Part shown: positions 1 through 8,879 of the stretch, one piece after another
Numbering within the stretch: position 1 is the first letter of the stretch
Layout of the letters: every line of letters begins with the position of its first letter
Assembly (NCBI RefSeq): GCF_006334915.2
Contig: NZ_VDMA02000014.1
Location: forward strand, 62,001-126,000
Direction of reading: 5' to 3'
Length of the DNA: 64,000 bases
DNA from: Microbispora catharanthi
Lineage (GTDB): Bacteria; Actinomycetota; Actinomycetes; Streptosporangiales; Streptosporangiaceae
Made by a program: the position numbers and the translations under genes
The notes under the pieces: model-generated
The model's input: only the letters and a program-made list of their open reading frames with translations
Database searches by the model: none
What the model was told of the DNA's origin: nothing

Positions 1-1
1 T

Positions 2-643
2 CTGCTGATCCGCAAGTCGATCCCGGTGGCGGGCGGCATGGCCGGGGGGAGCGCCGACGCCGCCGCGGCGCTGGTGGCCTGCAACGAGCTGTGGGGCCTC
101 GGCCTGCCCGTCGAAGACCTGATGGAGATCGCCGCCGATATCGGTAGCGACGTGCCGTTCGCGCTGCTCGGCGGCACCGCCGTGGGCACCGGACGCGGCG
201 AGCGGCTCGCTCCGCTGGAGACCGCCGGGGTCTTCCACTGGGTCTTCGCGCTCGCCGACGGCGGTCTGTCCACCCCGAGGGTGTACGGCGAGTGCGACCG
301 GCTGCGCGAGGAGGCGGGGGTGGCCGCGCCCACGCCCGCGGTGAGCGAGGCCCTGCTCGCCGCCCTGCGCGAGGGCGACGCGAAGTCGCTCGGGCAGGCG
401 CTGTCCAACGACCTCCAGCCCGCCGCCCTGGCGCTGCGCCCCTCGCTCGCGGGCACGCTCGCCCTGGGGCGTGAGCACGGGGCGCTCGGCGCGATCGTCT
501 CCGGGTCCGGTCCCACCTGCGCCTTCCTGGCCGAGTCGGCCGAGCGGGCGCACGAGCTGGCCGCCCTGATCAAGGACGTGGACGGCTGCCGCGCCGTCGT
601 CACCGCCCACGGGCCCGTCCCCGGGGCCACCGTGGCCGGATAA
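2..643 (+). CDS. ispE: 4-diphosphocytidyl-2-C-methyl-D-erythritol kinase, 3' part
   Basis: Phosphorylates CDP-methylerythritol in the cytosolic MEP isoprenoid pathway. The window opens inside the gene; the reading frame runs from base 2 (LLIRKSIPVAGGMAGGSADA...). The GHMP-kinase ATP-binding loop PVAGGMAGGSADAAAAL is intact, and the C-terminal GHMP motif SGSGPTCAFL is near residue 165 of the visible part. The first part of the protein lies outside the window. It is followed after 12 bases by an ABC-F gene on the same strand, probably one transcript. The GTG at 26 is internal to the loop and is not a start. Confidence 0.93.
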   Translation: MLIRKSIPVAGGMAGGSADAAAALVACNELWGLGLPVEDLMEIAADIGSDVPFALLGGTAVGTGRGERLAPLETAGVFHWVFALADGGLSTPRVYGECDRLREEAGVAAPTPAVSEALLAALREGDAKSLGQALSNDLQPAALALRPSLAGTLALGREHGALGAIVSGSGPTCAFLAESAERAHELAALIKDVDGCRAVVTAHGPVPGATVAG

Positions 644-655
644 GCTTGACGGGCG

Positions 656-2464
656 ATGAATCTGGTCAATCTGGAGTCCGTCTCCCACGCCTTCGGGCCC
701 AAGCCCCTGCTCGCCGACGTCTCTCTCGGGCTGGAGGAAGGCGACCGGATCGGCGTCGTCGGCCGCAACGGCGGCGGCAAGACCACGCTCATCTCGATCA
801 TCGCCGGGGCGCTGAAGCCCGACAGCGGCCGGGTCACGCATACCCGCGGCCTGCGTGTCGGCACGCTCTCCCAGCGTGACCAGTTCGACCCGGACACCGC
901 GGTGAAGGACATCGTCCTGGCCGGCCGGGCCGAGCACGAGTGGGCCGGTGACGCCGCGATCAGGGAGATCCTCGCCAACCTGCTCGCCGACATCGACCTC
1001 GCGGCTCCCGCGGGCGCGCTGTCGGGCGGTGAGCGTCGCCGTACGGCCCTGGCGCGGCTGCTGATCGAGAAGCACGACCTGCTGATCCTCGACGAGCCCA
1101 CCAACCACCTCGACATCGAGGCCATCGCCTGGCTCGCCGGGCATCTCGTCCAGCGTAAGTCCGCGCTGCTCGTCGTCACCCACGACCGGTGGTTCCTCGA
1201 CGCGGTCTCCACCCGCACGTGGGAGGTCGTGGACGGCTCCGTCGAGCGATACGAGGGCGGCTACGCGGCGTACGTGCTGGCCAAGGCCGAGCGGGCGCGG
1301 ATCGCGCAGGCCGCGGAGGAGCGCCGGCAGAACCTCATGCGCAAGGAGATCGCCTGGCTGCGGCGCGGACCGCCGGCCCGGACCTCCAAGCCCAAGTTCC
1401 GGATCAACGCGGCCGAGGCGCTGATCGCGAACGAGCCGCCGCCGCGGGAGACCGTCGAGCTGCTGAACTTCGCCTCGGCGCGGCTCGGCAAGACCGTCGC
1501 GGACCTGGAGGACGTGACGCTCCACGCGGGCGGCCCGGCATCGGGTCCGCTGGTGCTCGACCACTGCACCTACCAGTTCGGCCCGGGGGACCGGATCGGC
1601 CTGATCGGGGTGAACGGCTCGGGCAAGTCGTCGGTGCTGCGCCTGCTGTCCGGCACGGTCGAGCCCGACTCCGGCCGTATGGTGCGCGGCAAGACGGTGC
1701 GGCTCGCGCACCTGTCGCAGGAGCTGGCCGAGCTGGACCCCACGCGGCGGGTGCTGGAGACGGTCGAGGAGATCCGCAAGTACGTCCAGGTGGGCAAGAA
1801 GGAGTGGTCGGCCTCCCAGCTGCTCGAACGCCTCGGCTTCCGGGGCGAGGCGCAGTGGAAGGTCGTCGGCGACCTGTCGGGCGGCGAGCGGCGGCGACTT
1901 CAGCTCCTCAGACTGATCATGGACGAGCCGAACGTCCTGCTGCTCGACGAGCCGACCAACGACCTCGACATCGAGACGCTCACCGAGCTGGAGGACCTCC
2001 TCGACGCCTGGCCGGGCACGCTCGTGGTGGTCAGCCACGACAGGTACTTCCTGGAGAGGGTGGCCGACCGCTGCGTCGCGCTCCTGGGGGACGGCAGGCT
2101 CTCGATGCTGCCGGGCGGCGTGGACGAATACCTGGAACGCCGTGCGGCGGGCGCGGCCCTGTCGGCCCGGGCGGCCTCCGCCGCGAGCGTTCCCGAGCGG
2201 GCCGGCCAGGACGACCAGCCGGCGCCCGCGGGCGGGCTGTCCGCCAAGGAGCTGCGGGAGCTGCAGAAGGAGCTCAACCGGCTGGAACGGCAGATCGACA
2301 AGTTCGGCGAGCGTGAGGCGAAGCTGCACGCCGAGATGGCCGAGGCGGCGAGCGACTTCGAACGTCTGGCCAAGCTCGACGCCGAGCTGCGGGAGATCGC
2401 CGCGCAGAAGGAGTCGGCCGAGCTCGAGTGGATGACGGCGGCCGAGCGCCTCGAAGGGCAGTAG
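656..2464 (+). CDS. ABC-F family ATPase (Uup/EttA-like)
   Basis: A 602-residue soluble protein with two ABC cassettes and no membrane segment. Walker A motifs are at about residues 36-44 (GRNGGGKTT) and 318 (GVNGSGKSS), signatures LSGGERRR at about 122 and 408, and Walker B/DEPTN at about 142-150 and 427-435. A lysine/arginine-rich linker follows the first cassette, and residues about 525-600 are a charged coiled coil, typical of the Uup branch. Family members act on ribosomes (translation rescue or antibiotic protection) rather than as transporters; the exact role is not readable here. It starts 12 bases after ispE without a strong Shine-Dalgarno, so coupling is likely. It ends in a bidirectional terminator shared with the convergent secreted-protein gene. 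Confidence 0.9.
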   Translation: MNLVNLESVSHAFGPKPLLADVSLGLEEGDRIGVVGRNGGGKTTLISIIAGALKPDSGRVTHTRGLRVGTLSQRDQFDPDTAVKDIVLAGRAEHEWAGDAAIREILANLLADIDLAAPAGALSGGERRRTALARLLIEKHDLLILDEPTNHLDIEAIAWLAGHLVQRKSALLVVTHDRWFLDAVSTRTWEVVDGSVERYEGGYAAYVLAKAERARIAQAAEERRQNLMRKEIAWLRRGPPARTSKPKFRINAAEALIANEPPPRETVELLNFASARLGKTVADLEDVTLHAGGPASGPLVLDHCTYQFGPGDRIGLIGVNGSGKSSVLRLLSGTVEPDSGRMVRGKTVRLAHLSQELAELDPTRRVLETVEEIRKYVQVGKKEWSASQLLERLGFRGEAQWKVVGDLSGGERRRLQLLRLIMDEPNVLLLDEPTNDLDIETLTELEDLLDAWPGTLVVVSHDRYFLERVADRCVALLGDGRLSMLPGGVDEYLERRAAGAALSARAASAASVPERAGQDDQPAPAGGLSAKELRELQKELNRLERQIDKFGEREAKLHAEMAEAASDFERLAKLDAELREIAAQKESAELEWMTAAERLEGQ

Positions 2465-2518
2465 AGCGGCGTCGGCCGGCCACGGTCTCGACGTCGCCAT
2501 GCGATGAGGAACGCAAAA

Positions 2519-2543
2519 GGGGCCCGGCGCGGTGCCGGGCCCC
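2519..2543. terminator. Bidirectional terminator between ABC-F gene and P1
   Basis: Perfect 10-bp stem GGGGCCCGGC / GCCGGGCCCC with a 5-base loop (GCGGT), flanked by AAAA on the left and TT on the right. It serves the converging ABC-F gene and the P1 gene. Confidence 0.85.
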
Positions 2544-2563
2544 TTCGCGTGCGCGGTGGCGGA

Positions 2564-4018
2564 TCAGACGATCTTGCCGGACCAGTTGTTCGCGGCGACC
2601 TTGTACACGCCGTAGGTCTCGCCGTCGAAGTACGGGGAGACGCTGGTGTCGTAGCGCTGGTTGCCGTCGCGGTCGGCGACGCCGATGGTCACGCCGTTGA
2701 GGTAGCCGAGCCGCTTGGTGTTGCTGTAGCGGTACAGCCACGCCGAGCCGAGCGCGCCCTCACCGGTGAACGACGACTTGATCCCCACGAGCTCCTGGGC
2801 GTTGATGGTGGGGGAGCTGGCCTTGAAGGTCTTGCCGTACGACCACTTGAGGGTGTTGCCGGAGAAGGCGTGGTTGCCGTCCGGGTGCGAGCCGCTCGGG
2901 TAGCCGAAGACGAAGGTGCCGCTGCCGATCTTCTGGTTGTAGGCCAGGCCCTGGCCGCCGACGTTGGAGCCGAGGGTGCCGACGTCCTTGAGACCGATCG
3001 ACAGGGTCCGGCCGGTCAGGCGGTAGTCGACGTCGTAGTTGATCCAGTAGGTGCGGACGACGTACTTGTCGCCCTTCTTGAGGTAGAAGGCCTTGCCGTC
3101 GGCCGACGCCTTGCCCTCGTCCCAGCCGTCGGGCTTGGAGGTGTACTCCTTGTCCGTGACGCCGGTGCCCTCCTTGAACGGCCCGTTCGCCGGAGTGCCC
3201 TCGGGGTTGAGCTTCTTCCACTCGTCCCGCTTGACGTAGACCTTCTCCGACTCGCGGGTGCCCTCCTTGACCACGTGGTCGGTGTCGAGGACGGGCCGGA
3301 TACGCAGGTGGGAGTAGGCGTTGTCCCTGTCGAGCCTGGCCTTGGCCCACCGCGCCTGACGGTAGGTCTCGAAGGTGCGGGCGTAGTGCTTGCTGGAACC
3401 GCCGGTGGGCAGGACGCCGTTGTAGACGGTCACGAACGCGTAGTCGCGGTCGCCGTCCTCGTAGACGTCGTAGTCGTAGTGGGTGTACGCGGTCTTACCC
3501 ACGTAGATGCCCCACGGGGTCTTGCCCTGGTAGTAGCCGGGGACGAAGACCCACTTGTCGAGGGTCGCCTTGTTGCTCTTGGTGTCGTACACGCAATGGC
3601 CGGCGGTCGCCACCAGGTTCTTGTAGTGCGACTGGACCGCGGTCGCAGTGCACCAGTGCGGTCTGTGGTCGGCGCCGATGAAGAACACCTTGCCCGTGGT
3701 GCGGGGCAGGTTGACGTTCTTCGTGCTGGTGGTCGCCTTCTTGTCGCCGCTGGACCCGACGACGCCGGGCTTGCTGTCCGCGGACGCCCCGCCGGTCGAC
3801 ACGTGCTTGGCCGAGACTCGCGTCTCCACGTTGTACGGCTTGGCGTTGCGGAGGTTGGCCATACGCTCGCCGAACCAGAAGGCGGCGACCTGCTTGGCGG
3901 CGAAGTTGGAGCTGGCCAGGGTGTCGTGCGGTACGGAGTCCGCGTGTGCGGGGGCGGCGACGACCGCGGAGGCCAGCAGGCCCGCGGCTACGCCACCGAA
4001 TGCGAGGGTGCGCTTCAA
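2564..4018 (-). CDS. P1: secreted trypsin-fold protein, nucleophile replaced
   Basis: 484 residues from a TTG start (LKRTLAFGG), chosen because it aligns with the other six copies and has GAGGAG upstream; an ATG 15 codons earlier lacks this. Residues 1-26 are a Sec signal ending AHA. Cys123 and Cys142 frame the TAGHC motif (His141), and DRDYAFV supplies the Asp. The expected GGSSGGPW box reads GEGALGSAW, so Leu occupies the usual Ser position. A divergent insert, with no internal Cys, lies between VYNGV and LKDVG and contains DGKAFYLKKGDKY. The C-terminus has DRDGNQRYD and ends SGKIV. It is the most divergent copy together with P2 and P7. Whether it cleaves peptides is unknown. Confidence 0.85.
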   Translation of the reverse strand: MKRTLAFGGVAAGLLASAVVAAPAHADSVPHDTLASSNFAAKQVAAFWFGERMANLRNAKPYNVETRVSAKHVSTGGASADSKPGVVGSSGDKKATTSTKNVNLPRTTGKVFFIGADHRPHWCTATAVQSHYKNLVATAGHCVYDTKSNKATLDKWVFVPGYYQGKTPWGIYVGKTAYTHYDYDVYEDGDRDYAFVTVYNGVLPTGGSSKHYARTFETYRQARWAKARLDRDNAYSHLRIRPVLDTDHVVKEGTRESEKVYVKRDEWKKLNPEGTPANGPFKEGTGVTDKEYTSKPDGWDEGKASADGKAFYLKKGDKYVVRTYWINYDVDYRLTGRTLSIGLKDVGTLGSNVGGQGLAYNQKIGSGTFVFGYPSGSHPDGNHAFSGNTLKWSYGKTFKASSPTINAQELVGIKSSFTGEGALGSAWLYRYSNTKRLGYLNGVTIGVADRDGNQRYDTSVSPYFDGETYGVYKVAANNWSGKIV

Positions 4019-4086
4019 GGGGTGTTCTCCTCGGTCTGTCGGGGGCACAAAGTTCGCCCACACGTCAGTAAAGGGACGGTAAGCAA

Positions 4087-4092
4087 GCTATC
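4087..4092 (-). promoter_or_regulatory. Probable -10 of P1
   Basis: GATAGC on the minus strand, 69 bases upstream of the TTG start, in the position equivalent to TATAGC/TATACC of P3-P6. The CTTAC -35 of those copies is not recognisable here. Confidence 0.4.
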
Positions 4093-4182
4093 GGAGGAGT
4101 CAGGCGGAAAGTAGCGCTGAAAACCGCTCCGTCGGCGCACCAGAGATGATCGAGGTCGGATCCGAACCTGAAAGGTTCCTGT

Positions 4183-4196
4183 GTTTCCGCTGATGA
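4183..4196 (-). promoter_or_regulatory. Conserved upstream element (P1 copy, degenerate)
   Basis: GTTTCCGCTGATGA on the plus strand, a degenerate copy of the CGTTTTCGCTGATCA element found 162-175 bases before the starts of P3-P7. Here it begins 165 bases before the start. Confidence 0.5.
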
Positions 4197-4253
4197 GATG
4201 CTGATTTCGAGAGGTCACGATCACGTTGCGTCACTGATCGTCCAAGGCGATAA

Positions 4254-4269
4254 TGTGATGCAAATCACA
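4254..4269. promoter_or_regulatory. CRP-type palindrome upstream of P1
   Basis: TGTGATGCAAATCACA matches the TGTGA-N6-TCACA site of CRP-family regulators. It lies 236 bases upstream of the P1 start. Confidence 0.7.
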
Positions 4270-4409
4270 TTTATCGGATGGAACCGTGGGGTGACGTGAT
4301 CACGTCTGATTTCACCCGTGCGCGCGCCGGCAGCGATCCCGACGGGGCGCAGAGCATAGGGAGAGCGCGGGGGCGGCCCGGAGGGCGCCGGAGAGCCGGG
4401 AAACGAAAG
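4270..4409. other. Gene-free part of the P1-P2 spacer
   Basis: The spacer 4019-4409 holds the P1 leader, probable -10, upstream element and CRP-type site. From 4270 to the P2 terminator I see no gene and no further clear signal. Confidence 0.5.
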
Positions 4410-4436
4410 AAGGGCCCGGCAGACTGCCGGGCCCTT
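4410..4436 (-). terminator. P2 terminator
   Basis: Perfect 12-bp stem AAGGGCCCGGCA / TGCCGGGCCCTT with loop GAC, just after the P2 stop. It has the same core as the other array terminators. Confidence 0.85.
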
Positions 4437-4453
4437 CGCGTGAGGTCGAGCGC

Positions 4454-6034
4454 TTAGACGATCTTGCCGGACGCGGCGGTCGCGGCGACCTTGTAGACGC
4501 CCAGGGTCTCGCCGTCGAAGTACGGCGAGATGCTGGTGTCGTACCGGTCGTTGCCGTCGGTGTCCGAGACGCCGATGGTCACGCCGTTGAGGTAGCCGAA
4601 CCGCTTCTTGTTGTCGTACCTGTACAGCCAGCCGGAGCCGAGCGCGCCCTCACCGGTGAAGGAGGACTTGATGCCCTGGAGCGCCTCGCCCTTGATGGAC
4701 GGCGCCACGGCGGGGAAGGTCTTGCCGTAGCTGTACTTGAGGGTCTTGCCGGTGAAGGCGTAGTTGCCGTCCGGGTGCGACCCGCTCGGGTAGCCGAACA
4801 CGTAGGTCGGCTGGCCGACCTTCTGGTTGTACGCGAGGCCCTGGCCGGGGACGTTGTCGCCGAGGGGGCCGACGTCCTTCAGCGTGATATCCACGATCTT
4901 GCCGACCAGCTTGTAGTCCAGGTCGAACTTGGCCCAGAAGTTGACCTTGTAGTAGCCGTGGTCGTAGATGAAGTAGACGCTCTTCCCGTCCTCGGAGACG
5001 CGGAACACGAGGTCGCCGAGCTTCACCTCGTCCTTGGCCGAGTCATACTCGGTGAGCGAGACGCGGGTGACCTTGATCCCGGTGCCGGGCGCGGTCTTGA
5101 AGTCGGTCGTCTCCCCGCGGCCCTTGTTCAGGATGTCCACCGCGTCCTTGGTCGCGGGGGCCTTGTTCTCAGCCGTCAGAGCCGCCGCCTGGAGGTTCTG
5201 CCAGTGCGCCCAGGTGCAGACGTCGACCCACGCCTGCTGGTATTCCGTGTTCTTCTTGTCCCTGACGACCGTCTCGGGCTTGGACACGAACGGCACGATC
5301 TTGCCGGCCCAGCCCGTCTCCTTGATCTCGACGTCCTTCTGGGCCTTCTCGGCCTCGGCCAGAGTCTTGAAGACCCGCTTGTCGACCCAGTTCTTGACGC
5401 TGTCGGTCTTCACGTCGGTGACCTGGACGCCGTTGTAGACGGCCACGAACGCGTAGTCGAAGTCGCCGTCCCCGTAGACCTCGTAGTCGAAGTGGGTGAA
5501 GGCCGTCTTGCCGACGTAGATGCCCCACGGGGTCTTGCCCTGGTAGTAGCCGGGCACGAAGACCCACTTGCTCATCGTGTCCCTCTCCTTCACTGTGCTG
5601 AAGACACAGTGACCGGCGGTGGCCACGAGGTTCTTGTGCCCGCTCTGAATGGCGGTGGCGGTGCACCAGTGCGGCTTGTTGTCGGCGCCGACGAAGAAGA
5701 CCTTGCCGGAGGACCGGGGCAGGTTGACGTTCTTCGAGGTGCCGGTGGGCTTCTGTTCGCCGCTGGACCCGACGACGCCCGGCTTGACGGAGGTGGGCTC
5801 CTTCGGCAGGTGGGCGACGACCTTGGACGAGACCTTGGTCTCGACGTTGTACGGCGTGGCGTTGATCAGGTTGGCCATCTTCTCGCCGTACCAGAACGCG
5901 GCCACCTGCTTGGCGGCGAAGTTGGTCTCGGCCAGGGGCTTGGCCGGAACCTTCTCCGCCTGGGCGGGGGAGGCGACGACGGCGGAAGCCAGCAGGCCGG
6001 CCGCCACGCCGCCAAGAGCGAGGGTGCGCTTCAC
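4454..6034 (-). CDS. P2: secreted trypsin-fold protein, nucleophile replaced
   Basis: 526 residues from GTG (MKRTLALGG after initiation), with a Sec signal ending AQA. The TAGHC histidine, the DFDYAFV aspartate and the WCTAT/AGHC cysteine pair are kept. The Ser box reads GEGALGSGW. The insert (about residues 205-395) is long and unlike P1, but shares a short conserved run with P3: GETTDFKTAPGTGIKVTRVS. It also contains one Cys in a Trp-rich stretch (VDVCTWAHW) and EDGKSVYFIYDHGYYK. The conserved C-terminal half resumes at DITLKDVG and ends ASGKIV. Only about 140 bases separate it from the P3 terminator. It therefore lacks the upstream CRP-type site and second element seen at the other copies. 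Confidence 0.85.
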   Translation of the reverse strand: MKRTLALGGVAAGLLASAVVASPAQAEKVPAKPLAETNFAAKQVAAFWYGEKMANLINATPYNVETKVSSKVVAHLPKEPTSVKPGVVGSSGEQKPTGTSKNVNLPRSSGKVFFVGADNKPHWCTATAIQSGHKNLVATAGHCVFSTVKERDTMSKWVFVPGYYQGKTPWGIYVGKTAFTHFDYEVYGDGDFDYAFVAVYNGVQVTDVKTDSVKNWVDKRVFKTLAEAEKAQKDVEIKETGWAGKIVPFVSKPETVVRDKKNTEYQQAWVDVCTWAHWQNLQAAALTAENKAPATKDAVDILNKGRGETTDFKTAPGTGIKVTRVSLTEYDSAKDEVKLGDLVFRVSEDGKSVYFIYDHGYYKVNFWAKFDLDYKLVGKIVDITLKDVGPLGDNVPGQGLAYNQKVGQPTYVFGYPSGSHPDGNYAFTGKTLKYSYGKTFPAVAPSIKGEALQGIKSSFTGEGALGSGWLYRYDNKKRFGYLNGVTIGVSDTDGNDRYDTSISPYFDGETLGVYKVAATAASGKIV

Positions 6035-6100
6035 TTTTTCTCCCAGGTCTGGCGTGGGGCGTGACTATTGCCCCATGCGTCAGTAAAGGATGGGAATAAA

Positions 6101-6129
6101 GTTATCGGAGGAGATCATTGGGGCGTAAG
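6101..6129 (-). promoter_or_regulatory. P2 promoter
   Basis: On the minus strand, CTTACG (6129-6124), a 17-base spacer, then GATAAC (6106-6101). This parallels the CTTACR-N16-TATARC promoters of P3-P6. Confidence 0.5.
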
Positions 6130-6174
6130 GGCTGTTACTGGAGCGATGCGTGACAGCCACCCGCGATATAGGAA

Positions 6175-6201
6175 AAGGGCCCGGCTGGAGGCCGGGCCCT
6201 T
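6175..6201 (-). terminator. P3 terminator
   Basis: Stem AAGGGCCCGGC / GCCGGGCCCTT (11 bp) with loop TGGAG, followed on the minus strand by TTCC. Confidence 0.85.
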
Positions 6202-6238
6202 CCCTTTATGGTCCAGTCAGAGCGTCAGAGAACTAGTC

Positions 6239-7807
6239 TCAGACGATCTTGCCGGAAGCGAACTTCGCGGCGTACTGGTAGACGGCCAGGGTCTCACCGT
6301 CGAAGTACGGGGAGACGCTGGTGTCGATGCGCTTGTTGCCGTCGGTGTCGGAGACCGCGATGGTCACACCGTTGAGGTAACCGAGACGCTTGGTGTTGCT
6401 GTAGCGGTACAGCCAGGACGAGCCGATCGAGCCCTCACCGGTGAAGGAGGACTTGATCCCGACGAGCTCCTCGGCCTTCATCGCCGGAGCGGCGGCCTTG
6501 AAGGTCTTGCCGTAGGCCCACTTGAGGGTCTTGCCGGTGAAGGCGTAGTTGCCGTCCGGGTGCGAGCCGCTCGGGTAACCGAAGACGAAGATCCCGGTGC
6601 CGATCTTCTGGTTGTAGGCCAGGCCCTGCCCACCGACGTTGGCACCCAGGGAGCCGACGTCCTTCAGCGCGATGTCCACGATGTGGCCACGCAGCTTGTA
6701 GTCGACGTCGTAGTTCACCCAGAGGGTGACCTTGTACCAGCCGTTGTTGTAGGCGAAGTAGAAGGTCTTCAGGTCCTCCGAGACGCCGACCTTGTCGTCG
6801 TGCCACTTGGCGCCGTTGAACTCGTCGTGGCTGATACGAGTGACGGTGACGCCGGTGCCGGGAGACACCTTGAAGTCCGTCGTGCCACCGCGAGTCTGGT
6901 CGAGCTTGGCCGCCAGCGCCTCGATGTCCTGCTGGGAGGGGTTGCTGAGGGTCTGGTACTGCTCGCCCCAGCCCTGCGCCCAAGCGAACTGGCAGAGGTT
7001 GACGTACTCCCTCTTCGACTCGTCGTGCCGGTTGCGAACCACGGTGCCGTAGTCCACGACGGGGACGATGTCGCCGGCCCAGCCGGTGGTCTTGAGCTCG
7101 AGGTCCTTGCGGGCCTTCTCCGCCTCGGCCTTGGTCTCGAACCGGCGGTTGTCGACCCAGTTCTTGACGTGGTCGACGGCCACGTCGGTGACCTGGACGC
7201 CGTTGTACACGGTGACGAACGCGTAGTCGCGGTCGCCGTCCTCGTAGACGTCGTAGTCGTAGTGGGTGTAGGCGGTCTTACCGACGTAGATGCCCCACGG
7301 GGTCTTGCCCTGGTAGTAACCCGGGATGAACACCCACTTGTCGAGGGTCTCCTTGTTGGTCGCCGTGTCGTAGACACAGTGACCCGCGGTCGCGACCAGG
7401 TTCTTGTAGCCGCTCTGCACCGAGGTGGCCGAGCACCAGTGAGGCTTGCCGTCGCCGCCGATGAAGAACACCTTGCCGGTGGTCTTCGGCAGGTTGACGT
7501 TCTTCAGGGTCGCCGTGGAGGGCTTCTGGTCGCCGCTGGAGCCGACAACGCCGGCCTTGCTGTCGGCCGAAGCACCACCCGTGGAGACGTGCTTGGTGGG
7601 CAGCGTCGTCTCGACGTTGTACGGCGTCGCGTTGATCAGGTTTGCCCGGGCCTCGCCGAACCAGAACGCCGCCACCTGCTTGGCGGCGAAGTTCGTGTTC
7701 GCGAGGTTGACGGCCGGGATCTCGTCGGCGGCGTGAGCCGGCGCGGCGACGACGGCAGAGGCCAGCAGGCCCGCCGCGATCCCGCCGAGAGCGAGGGTGC
7801 GCTTCAT
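6239..7807 (-). CDS. P3: secreted trypsin-fold protein, nucleophile replaced
   Basis: 522 residues. Residues 1-26 form a Sec signal (cut after AHA). Cys125 and Cys144 bracket TAGHC, with His143; Asp194 lies in DRDYAFV. Residues about 205-375 are the variable insert, including WVDNRRFETKAEAEKARKD, a single Cys (LCQFAWAQGW), and PGTGVTVTRIS. The homologous C-terminal barrel resumes with KLRGHIVDIALKDVG, GGQGLAYNQ and GYPSGSHPDGN. The box corresponding to TGGSSGGPW reads TGEGSIGSSW: one residue is inserted, Ile461 stands at the catalytic Ser position, and Ser463 is invariant in all seven copies. The second disulfide of typical actinobacterial relatives is missing. An EF-hand-like run DTDGNKRID follows. 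It may be a dead protease fold or one with a rearranged active site. Confidence 0.87.
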   Translation of the reverse strand: MKRTLALGGIAAGLLASAVVAAPAHAADEIPAVNLANTNFAAKQVAAFWFGEARANLINATPYNVETTLPTKHVSTGGASADSKAGVVGSSGDQKPSTATLKNVNLPKTTGKVFFIGGDGKPHWCSATSVQSGYKNLVATAGHCVYDTATNKETLDKWVFIPGYYQGKTPWGIYVGKTAYTHYDYDVYEDGDRDYAFVTVYNGVQVTDVAVDHVKNWVDNRRFETKAEAEKARKDLELKTTGWAGDIVPVVDYGTVVRNRHDESKREYVNLCQFAWAQGWGEQYQTLSNPSQQDIEALAAKLDQTRGGTTDFKVSPGTGVTVTRISHDEFNGAKWHDDKVGVSEDLKTFYFAYNNGWYKVTLWVNYDVDYKLRGHIVDIALKDVGSLGANVGGQGLAYNQKIGTGIFVFGYPSGSHPDGNYAFTGKTLKWAYGKTFKAAAPAMKAEELVGIKSSFTGEGSIGSSWLYRYSNTKRLGYLNGVTIAVSDTDGNKRIDTSVSPYFDGETLAVYQYAAKFASGKIV

Positions 7808-7875
7808 GGATTTCTCCCAGGTCTGTCGTGGGACGACACTTGCGCCCCATGCGTCAGTGAAGGATCGAGGAGAAA

Positions 7876-7903
7876 GCTATAGGAGGAAGAAGGGGTACGT
7901 AAG
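7876..7903 (-). promoter_or_regulatory. P3 promoter
   Basis: Minus strand CTTACG, 16-base spacer, TATAGC. The -10 lies 69-74 bases before the ATG, giving a leader of roughly 60 bases that is conserved among P3-P7. Confidence 0.6.
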
Positions 7904-7970
7904 ACGATTCGAGTGGCCTATTCGCAAGGCACTAATGACGCGTCGATGCTCGATCTGTCCTGGTTGACAG

Positions 7971-7985
7971 CGTTTTCGCTGATCA
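7971..7985 (-). promoter_or_regulatory. Conserved upstream element (P3)
   Basis: CGTTTTCGCTGATCA on the plus strand; the minus strand reads TGATCAGCGAAAACG. It begins 164 bases before the ATG. Confidence 0.6.
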
Positions 7986-8040
7986 CATACGCATTCTCCG
8001 ATCCTCCTCACCTCGAGTCATGGAACGGTTTAGGATGCGG

Positions 8041-8056
8041 TGTGACGCAAATCACA
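8041..8056. promoter_or_regulatory. CRP-type palindrome upstream of P3
   Basis: TGTGACGCAAATCACA, 234 bases before the ATG, the same distance as in P4. Confidence 0.75.
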
Positions 8057-8815
8057 TCTATTGGATGAAACCAGTGGGCGGCCGAGTCCCGTCAAAATCG
8101 GTCTCGCTACCGGGCGCGTGCCGGAGGAGACGCTCCGTATCGTTGCGGAGGAAGCCGAGAGCGCGCCCGGAGGGCATGCGGGATGACACCGCGTCCGTGC
8201 CGATCCTCCCGGGCCGATTCTCCTGAGAAACGGCCCGGGAGCAGGCTGGCGGCTGCCCCTCAAGCGGTGGTCGGCTGGCGCCGTGGTGTGTGTCTGACAA
8301 TCTTCCGGCGGCCGTCGGCGAAGATCTCGCCGACGAGGCCCAGGGCCAAGGTGTCGCGCGCTCCCCTGCGGGAGGCGACCCCTAACACCGTCGTGGATAG
8401 TGCCGTAGCAGGCCTGAGCCGGATACGCGCGGGCGGAGTCTGAGCCGACGCGGGACTCGAGATGCCGGCGCCGGAGACGGAAGGCTCGTGCGTCGGCGTG
8501 GCGGGCGTGGAGCGTGCTGTCGACGTGGACGGCAGAGATGTCTCCCGTTCGTCTGACGCAGGCCGTGAGATACCGCGTCCCTGGCGGTGGGGCGAGCGTG
8601 ACCTGGCGGCACACACCGTCGCTTCGCCGCCGGATGGGACGGCGAGCCGGCGTGCCTGCGACGCCTGAGCCGAATGGCCCCCTTCACCGCAAGGCGGCGG
8701 AGCCTCGGCTCTCCGCTGTTTCGCAGGCGCGGCCGGGTTCTTTATGACCGCTCATGCGGCCGCACCGGTCGCCGCGCCCATTCGGCATTCGGCGAAAGCG
8801 GGCGAGGAATAGGAA
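8057..8815. other. Gene-free 0.76-kb stretch between P3 and P4
   Basis: I find no convincing coding region. Open frames here are short, lack ribosome sites and have no recognisable protein pattern. The only structure is the inverted repeat at 8206-8241. It could be the footprint of a lost array member, but no residual protein similarity is visible by eye. Confidence 0.45.
8206..8241. repeat. Long inverted repeat in P3-P4 spacer
   Basis: CTCCCGGGCCG pairs with CGGCCCGGGAG, and an inner TTCTC pairs with GAGAA across a 2-base loop, with one A-A mismatch between the two stems. It is terminator-like without a T-run and is not adjacent to any recognised gene end. Confidence 0.6.
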
Positions 8816-8842
8816 AAGGGCCCGGCTTGAGGCCGGGCCCTT
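8816..8842 (-). terminator. P4 terminator
   Basis: 11-bp stem AAGGGCCCGGC / GCCGGGCCCTT with loop TTGAG. Confidence 0.85.
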
Positions 8843-8879
8843 CCCTTTACAGTCCAGTCAGAGCGTCAGAGAGCTAGTC

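Noticed and set aside
4019-4063. ATG start for P1 at 4063
   Set aside because: It would add 15 residues before the signal peptide and cross the ribosome site; the TTG start aligns with all paralogues.
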